DNA from: Atlanticothrix silvestris CENA357
Lineage (GTDB): Bacteria; Cyanobacteriota; Cyanobacteriia; Cyanobacteriales; Nostocaceae
Reading direction: 5' to 3'
NCBI RefSeq assembly: GCF_016056295.1
Contig: NZ_JAECZB010000004.1
Span: 94,140 to 158,139, forward strand
DNA length: 64,000 nt
A model generated the notes under the pieces. The model was not told where the DNA came from and made no database searches. It saw nothing but the letters and a program-made list of their open reading frames with translations. The position numbers were made by a program, and so were the translations under genes. Of the stretch, positions 46,398 to 55,444 are shown piece after piece (positions within the stretch are counted from its first letter, which is position 1; the number at the start of each line of letters is the position of its first letter).

Positions 46398-48002
46398 ATG
46401 ACAAATAAACCAGAGCGAATCATCATTTTTGATACTACACTCCGAGATGGGGAGCAGTGTCCAGGAGCAACGCTAAATATAGACGAAAAGCTCACGATCG
46501 CCAAGCAATTAGCACGTTTGGGTGTAGATGTAATTGAAGCAGGTTTTGCCTTTGCGAGTCCGGGAGATTTTGAAGCGGTCAACAAGATTGCTCAAATTGT
46601 GGGGACAGAAGATGGCCCCGTAATTTGTAGTTTGGCTAGAGCTAAACACGATGATATCAAAGCAGCCGCCGAAGCAATTAAGCCAGCTGTTCATAGTAGG
46701 ATTCATACTTTTATTGCCACTTCTGATATTCACCTGAAATACAAACTTAAAAAAACAAAGTCAGAAGTAGTAGCGATCACCGAAGAAATGGTAGCTTATG
46801 CTAAAAGCTTCACTAATGATGTAGAATTTTCGCCCGAAGATGCCGGACGTTCTGATCCAGAATTTCTTTACCAAGTATTAGAGCGAGCGATCGCGGCTGG
46901 GGCAACAACAGTTAACATTCCTGACACAGTCGGCTACACTACCCCTAGTGAATTTGGGGCAATAATTAAGGGGATTAAAGACAATGTTCCTAACATTGAC
47001 CAAGCCATTATTTCAGTTCATGGACATAATGATTTAGGTTTAGCAGTTGCCAATTTCTTAGAAGCCGTGAAAAACGGCGCACGGCAATTAGAATGTACTA
47101 TTAATGGAATTGGTGAACGGGCAGGAAATGCAGCTTTAGAAGAATTGGTGATGGCTTTGCATGTCCGACGGCAATATTTTAATCCATTCTTGGGAAGACC
47201 AGCAGATTCTGAACAATCACTCACAAATATCGACACCCGTCAGATTTATAAAACTTCCCGCCTCGTTTCTAATTTAACGGGGATGTTAGTACAACCAAAT
47301 AAAGCAATAGTAGGAGCAAACGCCTTTGCTCATGAGTCTGGCATTCACCAAGATGGGGTGTTAAAAAATAAGCTCACCTACGAAATTATGGATGCCAAAT
47401 TGATTGGCTTGACAGACAATCAAATAGTCTTAGGCAAACATTCAGGTAGGAATGCTTTCCGTACCCGCTTAAAAGAATTAGGCTTTGAACTATCAGAAAC
47501 TGAATTAAACAAAGCATTTATTAAGTTTAAAGAAGTCGCTGATAAAAAGAAAGAAATTTCTGATTGGGATTTAGAAGCGATCGTTAATGATGAAATTCAG
47601 CAAGCTCCTGATTTATTCAGAGTAGAGTTGGTGCAAGTTTCCTGTGGTAGCAACGCCAAACCCACAGCCACAGTGACTCTGCGTACTCCAGCAGGCGAAG
47701 AATTAACTGATGCAGCGATAGGCACTGGGCCAGTAGACGCTGTTTATAAGGCAATCAATCGTGTAGTTAACGTACCAAACCAGTTGATTGAGTTCTCTGT
47801 GCAGTCAGTAACAGCAGGGATTGATGCCATTGGAGAAGTGACTATCCGTTTACGGCATGAATCTAGAGTATTTTCTGGTCATGCAGCGAACACAGATATC
47901 ATTGTTGCTTCTGCTCAAGCCTACGTTAATGCACTTAATAGATTATATGCATCTTTGCAAACAACCGAAAAGCAACAAGAAGTGATTGCAGAGAAGGTTT
48001 GA
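46398..48002 (+). CDS. leuA: 2-isopropylmalate synthase
   Basis: A 534-residue enzyme for the first committed step of leucine synthesis, condensing acetyl-CoA with 2-oxoisovalerate. N-terminal TIM barrel with [33 protein letters not shown] and the metal site [13 protein letters not shown]; regulatory C-terminal domain from about 385 ([18 protein letters not shown]), which would bind leucine for feedback control. No attenuation leader is visible. Complete. Confidence 0.95.
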   Translation: MTNKPERIIIFDTTLRDGEQCPGATLNIDEKLTIAKQLARLGVDVIEAGFAFASPGDFEAVNKIAQIVGTEDGPVICSLARAKHDDIKAAAEAIKPAVHSRIHTFIATSDIHLKYKLKKTKSEVVAITEEMVAYAKSFTNDVEFSPEDAGRSDPEFLYQVLERAIAAGATTVNIPDTVGYTTPSEFGAIIKGIKDNVPNIDQAIISVHGHNDLGLAVANFLEAVKNGARQLECTINGIGERAGNAALEELVMALHVRRQYFNPFLGRPADSEQSLTNIDTRQIYKTSRLVSNLTGMLVQPNKAIVGANAFAHESGIHQDGVLKNKLTYEIMDAKLIGLTDNQIVLGKHSGRNAFRTRLKELGFELSETELNKAFIKFKEVADKKKEISDWDLEAIVNDEIQQAPDLFRVELVQVSCGSNAKPTATVTLRTPAGEELTDAAIGTGPVDAVYKAINRVVNVPNQLIEFSVQSVTAGIDAIGEVTIRLRHESRVFSGHAANTDIIVASAQAYVNALNRLYASLQTTEKQQEVIAEKV

Positions 48003-48132
48003 AAAAGGCAATAGGCAATAAGCAGAGGGAGCAGGGGAGCAGAGGAGCAGGGGAGCAGAAGAGAATAATAATGCCCCTACCCAATGTCCCATGCCCCATG
48101 CCCAATTTTTTATAGAATATTTTTGTAACTTT
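48003..48132. repeat. GC-rich short repeats between leuA and mtnA
   Basis: GGAGCAGGGGAGCAGAGGAG tracts followed by AATGTCCCATGCCCCATGCC, dispersed repeat units also seen at the window end (63905-63930) and near 38500. Confidence 0.65.
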
Positions 48133-49194
48133 ATGACAAATTCCTCAAACCAAGTTTATCCGGTTATTTGGCACAACGACTCAGTGTCACTAATTGACCA
48201 AACCCGTTTGCCTAACGAATACGCTTTTGTGGAAATTCACCGCAGTGAAGACATGGCACGGGCAATTAAAACTATGATTGTGCGTGGTGCGCCAGCAATT
48301 GGTGTGGCTGCGGCTTATGGCATGTATTTGGGAGCTAGGGAAATTAAGACAAGCGATCGCCACGATTTCTTAGAAAATTTAGATAAAGTAGCTCAATTAT
48401 TACGTTCTACTCGTCCAACAGCGGTGAATTTATTTTGGGCAATTGGCCGCATGATGAAAACTGCCTACGAAACCCTAGGAACAGTAGAACAAATTAAACA
48501 AACCCTTTTCCAAACTGCCCAAAATATCAATACCGAAGATTTGCAAACTTGCCAGGCGATCGGCGATCATGGTTTAGCAGCATTGCCTACGACTCCCCAA
48601 AAGCTGACTATACTTACTCACTGCAACGCTGGAGCATTAGCTACCGCTGGTTATGGCACTGCTTTGGGCGTAGTGCGTTCCGCTTGGAGAGAAGGCCGTC
48701 TAGAGCGAGTTTTTGCTGATGAAACCCGTCCCCGTTTGCAAGGTGCAAAACTCACAGCTTGGGAATGTGTTCAAGAAGGTATTCCAGTGACAGTAATTAC
48801 TGATAATATGGCAGCCCATTGCATGAAACAGGGTTTGATTCATGCTGTAGTTGTTGGTGCTGATAGAATTGCTGCAAACGGCGATACTGCTAATAAAATC
48901 GGTACTTATAGTGTGGCGATCGCAGCTACAGCCCATAATATCCCCTTTTTCGTGGCTGCTCCCCTTTCTACAATTGATTTTGAATTACCTGATGGTAGTC
49001 AAATCCCTATTGAAGAGCGCAATCCAGAAGAAATATACCAAATCGGTGACACTATCCTCACACCATCGAATGTAGATTTTTATAACCCAGCGTTTGATGT
49101 CACTCCAGCCGAGTTAATTACAGCTATCGTCACAGAAAATGGGGCATTTGCTCCTAGTGCATTAGTACAATCACAAGTCAAACAGATGGCTTAA
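48133..49194 (+). CDS. mtnA: S-methyl-5-thioribose-1-phosphate isomerase
   Basis: A 353-residue enzyme of the methionine salvage pathway that turns 5-methylthioribose-1-phosphate into the ribulose form. [26 protein letters not shown] (catalytic Cys) and [19 protein letters not shown] (catalytic Asp) are the standard motifs. The ATG at 48133 is preferred to one 42 bases upstream, because the family starts near that point and the upstream segment is repeat DNA. The residue order matches eIF2B-like isomerases. Confidence 0.93.
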   Translation: MTNSSNQVYPVIWHNDSVSLIDQTRLPNEYAFVEIHRSEDMARAIKTMIVRGAPAIGVAAAYGMYLGAREIKTSDRHDFLENLDKVAQLLRSTRPTAVNLFWAIGRMMKTAYETLGTVEQIKQTLFQTAQNINTEDLQTCQAIGDHGLAALPTTPQKLTILTHCNAGALATAGYGTALGVVRSAWREGRLERVFADETRPRLQGAKLTAWECVQEGIPVTVITDNMAAHCMKQGLIHAVVVGADRIAANGDTANKIGTYSVAIAATAHNIPFFVAAPLSTIDFELPDGSQIPIEERNPEEIYQIGDTILTPSNVDFYNPAFDVTPAELITAIVTENGAFAPSALVQSQVKQMA

Positions 49195-49370
49195 AAATAG
49201 TTAAAAAATAAATCAAATTGTTGGACATAAAGAAGGTAATTATGCCCACAGTTTTTATTTACATAAAATAATAATTGCGAAAAACTTAGTGTTCAAATTG
49301 TTTATTTTTAGGTTATTGCAGATGACAGCAGGAGACAGTAATTTTTATAGCAAAGAGCATATAGATTAAC

Positions 49371-49500
49371 GTGAGTTCGATGAGTATTGTTCTGACCTCT
49401 CCCCAGCCCCTCTCCTACAAGGCTACGCGTAGCTTGCTTCTCCCAAGGAATATGCCTTTTAGGATAGGGAGGCCAGCAGGGAGAGGTCTGTCGAACTCAC
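49371..49500. repeat. MITE-like element with GTGAGTTCGA ends
   Basis: A 130-base segment bounded by GTGAGTTCGA and its exact complement TCGAACTCAC. A nested inner pair, GACCTCTCCC and GGGAGAGGTC, lies 13 and 2 bases inside. The whole could fold into a long hairpin. ATTA occurs within a few bases on both sides but not in a clean target duplication. Confidence 0.6.
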
Positions 49501-49702
49501 ATTAGATTAGGAAATTTTCAGAGTGTGAATGTCAGGAACAGTAACGTTTGATCTCCTGCTACATAGCCTTAATTTAGTTACTTTGCATTAAATATGCATA
49601 AATAATAATAACCTTAGACAGAATAAAGACAAATTTTTATGCCTCATGATTAATTAAAATTCATGGTGTTTTCTATGAAAATAAGCTGTAGGTTATGAGA
49701 AA

Positions 49703-49856
49703 GATAAGTAAGTCGGTGGTAAAAAACACCATTATCTTAATAAAGATAAATAAGGCTAAAATCCTTTTTACTCCTGCATTGTCTACGATACGCTGCGCGA
49801 TCTGCCTCCTCACTCATACCAACTACAAATATTTACGCCGTTCTACTTATACTTTT
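49703..49856. repeat. Possible MITE-like element with TAAGTA ends
   Basis: Left end GATAAGTAAGTCGGTGGTAAA and, on the opposite strand at the right end, ATAAGTAGAACGGCGTAAA are an imperfect inverted pair. Half sequences recur elsewhere in the window (18815-18830 and near 41149). No reading frame is supported inside. Confidence 0.4.
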
Positions 49857-50075
49857 AAACAAATACAGTCAATATACACTTAACTATATAGCCAAAATTC
49901 TGTTACTTTTGTCCAAGCAATTAATTTTAAAGACTTGATTTATAAAAACCAAATTGCCACAATCAAAAATAAGATTGAACACAAAAATAGTTGAGTTTGT
50001 CTGGATGGATTTAGTCAATTGGCGGAGTATAAACTCAAATTAAATAGCTATAAAATCATAAACAGGAGGGAAATT

Positions 50076-50255
50076 ATGAATTTTACAGAACTCACTCTAG
50101 AACAGCAATTTAAAATAAAAGTATTAGAAATCCATATTCAAGGCTTAAGCCAACAGCAAGCCCAAAAATTATTACTTAAGTTTGTGCAAATAGGTATGAT
50201 TAAAGATAACATGATGAATAACTACGTAAAACAGATCAAATCAAATACCTATTGA
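50076..50255 (+). CDS. nblA: NblA phycobilisome degradation protein
   Basis: A 59-residue protein with AGGAGGG 6 bases before the ATG, which sets the start in place of the longer frame from 50019. The sequence LTLEQQFKIKVLEIHIQ and LSQQQAQKLLLKFVQ is the NblA (Ycf18) helix pair. NblA binds phycobiliproteins and recruits Clp protease to break down phycobilisomes under nitrogen or other starvation. The C-terminus (KDNMMNNYVKQIK) is slightly unlike the best-known homologues. Confidence 0.88.
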   Translation: MNFTELTLEQQFKIKVLEIHIQGLSQQQAQKLLLKFVQIGMIKDNMMNNYVKQIKSNTY

Positions 50256-50476
50256 TATCAAGCTTAATTATCCATAATTTAACTTTAAATCTTTGTTTCA
50301 AAATTCATAACTGTTTAATAGATTACAGGATGACTTACTAACAGGAAAACAACCAACAGTGAATTCATGAAAATTAATGTTAAAAGAGCATAAATTAGCT
50401 TAAGCCACCAATAAAAGAAGCCTGAACCTGTAAGTAATTCGCTTTTGTAAAGAGAAAATGACGGCGTATTATTACA

Positions 50477-51583
50477 CTAATACTGAGGTAAAATTCTGTC
50501 ACCAGTTTTAGGATCAAACACAAATAACTGATGTAAATCTAGTTTTAGATAAAGGCGATCGCCTGGATGCGGATGCACACTTCCACCTACTTGCACATTC
50601 AGCACGGTTGTTGATCCAGGTAAACCGACACGAATCAAGGTTTCTCTGCCCAGAGGTTCTACTAGTTTGACATCAACTGATAAAATTGCGGCGTTTTGGT
50701 CGTTAAGTTCGGAATCGGTGTTGATTGTGATATGTTCTGGACGAATTCCTAAATCAAAACTATATCCTTGACGCAGATGTAACTTCTGTGTCATGTCTGC
50801 TGGAATTGCTAATGACTGTCCACTAACATCAAAAGTATGATTTTTATAGATTGCAGGCAGAATATTCATTGGCGGACTGCCTAAAAAAGTTGCCACCATT
50901 TGATTAGCAGGACGCGCATAAACAGTCTGAGGGTCGCCAATTTGTTGAATGCGTCCTTTATTTAGCACTACAATCTTATCAGCCAAGGTCATCGCCTCAA
51001 CTTGATCGTGGGTAACATAAATAGTTGTAATGCCTAACTCTTGATGTAGCTGTTTCAACTCTGCCCTGGTGTCATCTCGCAATTGGGCATCTAAATTAGA
51101 TAAAGGTTCATCAAGTAAAAACACTTGTGGTTCACGGGCGATCGCTCGTCCTAATGCTACCCGTTGTTGCTGTCCTCCAGAAAGTTGTTTGGGTTTACGA
51201 TCCAATAGGTGTTCTAAAGCTAGCGATCGCGCTACATTCACTACCCTCTCTTGAATAATTTTCGAGTCAACTTTTCGCATTTGCAACCCAAAGGCAATAT
51301 TTTGCGCTACTGTCATGTGAGGATAAAGAGCGTAGTTCTGAAACACCATCGCTACATCCCGTTGTCTTGCGGGAACATTGTTCATCAGAGTATCACCAAT
51401 AAAAAGTTTGCCAGAGGTGGCACTTTCCAAACCGGCGATTGTTCGCAAAATTGTCGATTTACCGCAACCTGATGGCCCGACTAATACCCAAAACTCACCA
51501 TTAGGAATTTCAAAGCTAATATCTTCAATTGCGGTAACGTTGTTAAATCTACGTTTAATGTCTTCTAGATGAACTTTTGCCAT
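50477..51583 (-). CDS. Sugar ABC transporter ATPase (UgpC/MsmK type)
   Basis: A 368-residue ATPase of the carbohydrate importer class. Walker A GPSGCGKST, Q-loop VFQNYALYPHMTV, signature LSGGQQQRVALGRAI, Walker B VFLLDEPLSNLD and H-loop VTHD. The C-terminal domain (about 240-368) has an OB-fold with LGIRPEHI, typical of MalK-like subunits that contact regulators. It has no neighbouring permease; it may serve the permeases at 60.2-61.9 kb or several systems. Confidence 0.9.
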   Translation of the reverse strand: MAKVHLEDIKRRFNNVTAIEDISFEIPNGEFWVLVGPSGCGKSTILRTIAGLESATSGKLFIGDTLMNNVPARQRDVAMVFQNYALYPHMTVAQNIAFGLQMRKVDSKIIQERVVNVARSLALEHLLDRKPKQLSGGQQQRVALGRAIAREPQVFLLDEPLSNLDAQLRDDTRAELKQLHQELGITTIYVTHDQVEAMTLADKIVVLNKGRIQQIGDPQTVYARPANQMVATFLGSPPMNILPAIYKNHTFDVSGQSLAIPADMTQKLHLRQGYSFDLGIRPEHITINTDSELNDQNAAILSVDVKLVEPLGRETLIRVGLPGSTTVLNVQVGGSVHPHPGDRLYLKLDLHQLFVFDPKTGDRILPQY

Positions 51584-51739
51584 TGTGGAACTTAGTATTG
51601 GACATTTTAGGCGAGGAATTGTCTTGCCATCCCTAACACCTGGACTTATAAATTGTACCTAACAGCCTAGTACCGTTGCGCGTCAGTCAAAAGTCAAAAT
51701 TGCAAAAACTACGCATGGCATCGGTTAGTTTACAATCGC

Positions 51740-51973
51740 TCATTCCTTACTTGGCCTCAAAGTAGGAAGCATCTGTCCAATCAAGTCTATGTTTGTGTAG
51801 AGAATAACCACTCTTGCGCTTCCTTGATTTGCGATCACTCCAACCGAAGTAGCGCCGGGATCTTTAACATCTTCATTTTTTTCAATCCATTCTTTATGGG
51901 CAACAACTGCTTTCTTGCCAAACTTTTCAAAACACTTAAAAACAAACTTCATTTCTTCAAGTAGAGCAGCCAT
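51740..51973 (-). CDS. Hypothetical small protein, cassette partner
   Basis: A 77-residue soluble protein of unknown family. N-terminus MAALLEEMKFVFKCFEKFGK is helical; the C-terminus has the strand VIANQGSARVVILYTNID. It lies 26 bases downstream of the 403-residue gene in the same direction, so the two are probably one operon. The end of its coding DNA overlaps the 42-bp direct repeat at 51761-51802, whose second copy lies at 53775-53816. Confidence 0.55.
   Translation of the reverse strand: MAALLEEMKFVFKCFEKFGKKAVVAHKEWIEKNEDVKDPGATSVGVIANQGSARVVILYTNIDLIGQMLPTLRPSKE
51761..51802. repeat. 42-bp direct repeat, left copy
   Basis: AGTAGGAAGCATCTGTCCAA and the next 22 bases recur at 53775-53816 with 3 mismatches in 42. 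The copies flank the 403/77-residue cassette at a distance of 2014 bases. Confidence 0.8.
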
Positions 51974-51999
51974 ATCTTAATTCTGCTTCAGCCTAGATT

Positions 52000-53211
52000 T
52001 TATATGTTGTTTATTGCTTCTTCTAAATTAGCTATTTGAATATTTAGTTGTCTGTTATCTAACTGCAAATTACTTCTTCTAATTCTTTCCTGCGGATCAG
52101 TAAACTTACACAACAGTTCATTATCTGTTCTTATTGCATCGTTAAGATCTAGCACAAACTCTAGTTCGTCGTCAAATAAAGTGTAAGCTCTTTGAGCTAT
52201 ATCATCGAAAAGCATACATCTAATAGGACATGCTCTTGTTAGCTCGATAAATCTGTTATCGAATGAAGCAAAAAAAGGAACAAAAAAATTATGATCTTTT
52301 GATAAATTATACGCTAAAGATGATTGATATTCAATCGCTAGTAAATCCCAACTCATGCCTTTTGCTCTTGATAATGTTTTGTTTGAAGGTTGACTTACAA
52401 AATCAAAAAAACGTAGAGAGTTGCCATACTTAAACAGCTTCCATGCAAAATAGATTTCTTTGTTTGCGAATTTTCCAAGCTTCCTTAAGCAAAAGTTAAC
52501 TATTCTTTTTAGACTGAGAAGAACATCTCCATTAGTTTCCCAGTTTATCTGAATTGCCCCAAGCAATATTAAGTATAATATTTTTCTTCTTTGCCAAAAG
52601 TAAGAATTAACTTCATGACCACTAAGATTATAAAGATTATACATTGTCTGAATAGCTAATTTTCCTGCTTCTTCTCTATCTATAGGATAAGTGTTTAAGG
52701 GATTACACCTTTTAAGTGCCCTTAAAGTATTAAATGGGCGCTCATTATTTTGCTCAATAAACTCAAAATTTTCAAGAAGAAAAAATCCATAATCAAAAGT
52801 AAATTGATATTTTTTAATAAACCAAACTAAGTTTTCAAATTTATCTTTAGGTTCAACTTTACCACCATTTTCATAAATTCTAAATTTTTCTGCTACATTT
52901 GAATCTAAAGATAAAGAATAGTCAAGAGGTATATGATTATCCTCTTTTTTTTTATAAAGATCTTCAGAAAAAAATAAAAGACCACTGCCTTCAAAGAATT
53001 TTTTAAGACTACTACATACTGTTTCAATTTCATGCAGTGATGTGTAACCGAAATCAGAAACTATATTGTTTGTGGAATACATCAACCTAAGCTCAGAAAA
53101 TACTGTTAAATTAGGTTCGATTAAATCATTGAAACTTAGATGTTTATGGTGGGACAGAATTAGTCGTTTGACTTCTTCCAGACGCATCCCTCTTGCTACT
53201 TCGGTTTCCAT
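52000..53211 (-). CDS. Hypothetical protein, AT-rich, unknown family
   Basis: A 403-residue soluble protein with no family I recognise. It is notably AT-rich compared with neighbours, with many Asn, Lys, Ile and Phe residues, and looks recently acquired. The segment WDLLAIEYQSSLAYNLS followed by FFVPFFASFDNRFIELT (about 300-340) is vaguely PIN-like with its acidic residues and FDNRF, but this is weak. The N-terminus begins METEVARG. It precedes the 77-residue gene and is flanked by direct repeats. Confidence 0.6.
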   Translation of the reverse strand: METEVARGMRLEEVKRLILSHHKHLSFNDLIEPNLTVFSELRLMYSTNNIVSDFGYTSLHEIETVCSSLKKFFEGSGLLFFSEDLYKKKEDNHIPLDYSLSLDSNVAEKFRIYENGGKVEPKDKFENLVWFIKKYQFTFDYGFFLLENFEFIEQNNERPFNTLRALKRCNPLNTYPIDREEAGKLAIQTMYNLYNLSGHEVNSYFWQRRKILYLILLGAIQINWETNGDVLLSLKRIVNFCLRKLGKFANKEIYFAWKLFKYGNSLRFFDFVSQPSNKTLSRAKGMSWDLLAIEYQSSLAYNLSKDHNFFVPFFASFDNRFIELTRACPIRCMLFDDIAQRAYTLFDDELEFVLDLNDAIRTDNELLCKFTDPQERIRRSNLQLDNRQLNIQIANLEEAINNI

Positions 53212-53249
53212 GTTTACTTGTTTTGGTCAGTACATTTTATTATAAACAT

Positions 53250-53392
53250 GACTTACGCACAGGTAACGGAAAATCGAACCACAAAGGACGCAGAGGACAC
53301 GGTGAAACAGCGCTGCGGGAGGGTTCCCCTCCGCAGGCGACTGTGAACCCGAAGGGAGGAATAGAGTATCAGAGAGTTCTTGGGTAAGTCCT
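53250..53392. repeat. MITE-like element with ACTTACG ends (copy 2)
   Basis: Bounded by GACTTACGCA and GGGTAAGTC(CT), imperfect inverted ends like those of the element at 7616-7764. Both share AGAGAGTT about 10 bases before the right end. The interior holds GC-rich repeats; no gene. Confidence 0.5.
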
Positions 53393-53420
53393 AATAGATT
53401 TGAAGATAACCGTGATTTAT

Positions 53421-53604
53421 CCCTCTTCTGTCACTTTCCGAAAACACTTGCCATTTCTGGATTCTAGAGCTTTTGTATAGCAAGCGATCGCGCAATTATT
53501 TTCTAATAACAAATACAAGATAAATTTTTTCTAATAGTATAGCTTGTATTGATTGCCTCATCAGGCTTCTAGCGATCGCCCTCCCGGAAAGTGACAGAAG
53601 AGGG
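53421..53604. mobile_element. MITE with perfect 20-bp terminal inverted repeats
   Basis: CCCTCTTCTGTCACTTTCCG at the left and its exact complement at the right enclose 184 bases. TTAT sits immediately outside both ends (53417-53420 and 53605-53608), a likely 4-base target duplication. The interior has no open frame and contains two HIP1 sites. A non-autonomous element mobilised by a transposase elsewhere is the natural reading. Confidence 0.8.
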
Positions 53605-53774
53605 TTATAGCGTTTCCTAGTCTACTGAGGTACAGTAGCAGCAATTGATAAACCAATTGCGAATATCATTTAAAGAGACTTTATTAAAAGCGTTCAAAAT
53701 TAATGGTCTTGCAATATACAAGCCTGTTCAACTGTATTAACTTTACGGACTGTCTGGTAGCTGGCAGACTTTAC

Positions 53775-53816
53775 AGTAGGAAGCATCCGTCTAATCAAGC
53801 CTATGTTTGTGTAGAG
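53775..53816. repeat. 42-bp direct repeat, right copy
   Basis: Second copy of 51761-51802. It ends 5 bases before the ATG at 53822, so it supplies the GTAGAGG ribosome-site region of the molybdopterin oxidoreductase gene. Confidence 0.8.
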
Positions 53817-53821
53817 GTTTT

Positions 53822-54538
53822 ATGAGTCTGATTCTTCCCAAACGCCTTTTATCCCGTCGCCGTTTACTGCAATTATCTGGACTTTCGGGTGTGGGTCTGC
53901 TTCTAAATGGCTGTGGGAGAAATTTATTCTCAAATAGTGTTAGGCAAATATCTGAGCCGCTAAATCAAAGTCTAGAAGAACTTCTGCTAAGTCACAAACC
54001 TGTACCTGAATTTGCCGTCAGCGACATTGAGCCAGACAAACTACTGGTGAATACCTTTGACTTCACTCCACAAATAAATCCAGCGCAGTTTCAGCTGACT
54101 ATTAATGGTGAAGTGAGTAATCCAATGCAATTAAGCATGGCAGATATTCAAAAACTTCCCTTGACTTCAATGGTAATTCGCCATGTTTGTGTTGAAGGCT
54201 GGGCTGCGATCGTTCAATGGGGAGGCGTGCGATTACAAGACTTAGTTGCATTAGTACAACCTAAATCAAGCGTCCGTTACGTCTACTTCAAATCTGCTGA
54301 TGGCTACTATGAAAGCTGGGATATCGCTTCTGCTATGCATCCGCAAACTCTCATGGCTTATCAAAAAAATGGAGAACCATTATCAACTGATAATGGTGCG
54401 CCCATACGCTTAGCATCCCCCATTAAACTGGGCTACAAGCAAAGCAAGTGGGTAACTGAGATTATCTTAGTCACTAGTTTGTTACCTGCTAAAGGTTATT
54501 GGGAAGATCAAGGCTACGAATGGTTTGCAGGATTATAG
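53822..54538 (+). CDS. Molybdopterin-dependent oxidoreductase, Tat-exported lipoprotein
   Basis: A 238-residue sulfite-oxidase-fold protein. The N-terminus has a twin-arginine signal (SRRRLLQLSG) and lipobox LLNGC, so it should be exported folded and lipid-anchored. The cofactor region has VIRHVCVEGWAAIVQW with the molybdenum-ligand Cys, then PHQ-like MHPQTLMAYQKNG and YKQSKWVTEI. The start is set at the ATG after GTAGAGG; an upstream frame from 53807 runs through the direct repeat. The substrate is unknown; MsrP-like repair is one option but no MsrQ partner is nearby. Confidence 0.85.
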   Translation: MSLILPKRLLSRRRLLQLSGLSGVGLLLNGCGRNLFSNSVRQISEPLNQSLEELLLSHKPVPEFAVSDIEPDKLLVNTFDFTPQINPAQFQLTINGEVSNPMQLSMADIQKLPLTSMVIRHVCVEGWAAIVQWGGVRLQDLVALVQPKSSVRYVYFKSADGYYESWDIASAMHPQTLMAYQKNGEPLSTDNGAPIRLASPIKLGYKQSKWVTEIILVTSLLPAKGYWEDQGYEWFAGL

Positions 54539-54666
54539 TCTGTTTTGTTAAATCAGTGAACAGTTATCAAGTAGTTTTTGACTGATAACTGTTAACTGTT
54601 GAAACTCAAGACAAGATGATGTAAAGAGATTAGCGATCGCTAATTTTCAAACTCAATCCAAATTGA

Positions 54667-55041
54667 TTAACTGGCGATCACCACTGGCTTTTTGCGGGAA
54701 GGACGCTTGCGGTCTGATTTTTTCTTCAATCCTACAGCTTGAGCTTGGTCGCTATCTGAGCCATATTGCCCGCGTACAACTTCTTTCATTGCTAATACAG
54801 CATTATGAAAATCCCACTCTGCTAATCGGGCAGTATCGGCAGCCGCACGGTATAAAGCTAATTTTTCGGTTTCAATTTGTTGAGCAATCAACATCGCCTG
54901 ATAAACATCTTGCAACTTTGTAACTGAGGCATCAGCACGAGTTGTATTATAAGTACTAACAGTTTGCAAACCGTGGAATGAGTCAACATCTTGATTAATC
55001 AGTTTAGGACGCAAACGGTTTGTTGTATTTTGCGAAGCCAT
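54667..55041 (-). CDS. Conserved hypothetical protein
   Basis: A 124-residue protein started at MASQNTTNRLRPK (ATG at 55041). A helical middle (DVYQAMLIAQQIETEKLALY, EWDFHNAVLAMKEVV) is followed by a very basic tail (KKKSDRKRPSRKKP). The tail could bind nucleic acid. It lies near a 21-bp tandem array that would be in its promoter region. I recognise no characterised family. Confidence 0.6.
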   Translation of the reverse strand: MASQNTTNRLRPKLINQDVDSFHGLQTVSTYNTTRADASVTKLQDVYQAMLIAQQIETEKLALYRAAADTARLAEWDFHNAVLAMKEVVRGQYGSDSDQAQAVGLKKKSDRKRPSRKKPVVIAS

Positions 55042-55444
55042 ACATGCATACTTAGTAGGGTACATATTTAATGTGCCCATTACAACAATATTTTTAACAG
55101 TAAGGTAAATTTTTCCTATAGGACAAAGTGGTTTAACATAACAGACCGATGTATCAACATAACGGGTAAATGTATTGGCATTGCAGACCGATGTATTAAC
55201 ATAACAGGTCGATGTATTAGCATTGCAGACCGATGTATTAACATAACAGGTCGATGCATTGGCATTGCAGACTGATGTAATTACAAAACCGTAAGATGAT
55301 CAAGAGTTAATTGCTAGCTGCAAAGAGTCTATTTACTAAATAACGTACGTTACCGTTTTAGCGTAATGCAACTTAACTTGTTGTTGGTGTGTTAGCTTAT
55401 GATTTACTAATTTATTCCCCAAACCTCAACTCTTGCACAAGTGA
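55042..55444. other. Intergenic region with tandem array
   Basis: Apart from the 21-bp array the segment is AT-rich. The last 100 bases should hold the hen1 promoter. The left edge is the promoter region of the preceding gene. Confidence 0.5.
55135..55281. repeat. Seven-unit 21-bp tandem repeat
   Basis: Seven contiguous units of 21 bases. Odd and even units form two variants, AACATAACAGGTCGATGTAT and AGCATTGCAGACCGATGTAT, largely alternating, so a 42-base double unit is partly visible. A 7-residue repeat can be read in one frame but has no start codon before an upstream stop, so it is not coding. Confidence 0.9.

Larger units (their letters stand above)
49195..50075. other. Intergenic region upstream of nblA with two inverted elements
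   Basis: About 880 bases without a gene other than repeats (49371-49500, 49703-49856). The last 200 bases should carry the nblA promoter. I looked for GTA-N8-TAC NtcA sites and did not find a clear one. Confidence 0.5.

Noticed and set aside
49880..50075. NtcA site upstream of nblA
   Set aside because: No GTA-N8-TAC match was found by eye in the 200 bases before the start.
55135..55281. Possible CRISPR array
   Set aside because: Units are contiguous 21-mers with no unique spacers, and no cas gene is near.
55135..55281. Peptide with a 7-residue repeat read through the tandem array
   Set aside because: No start codon occurs in that frame after the upstream in-frame stop; no ribosome site.
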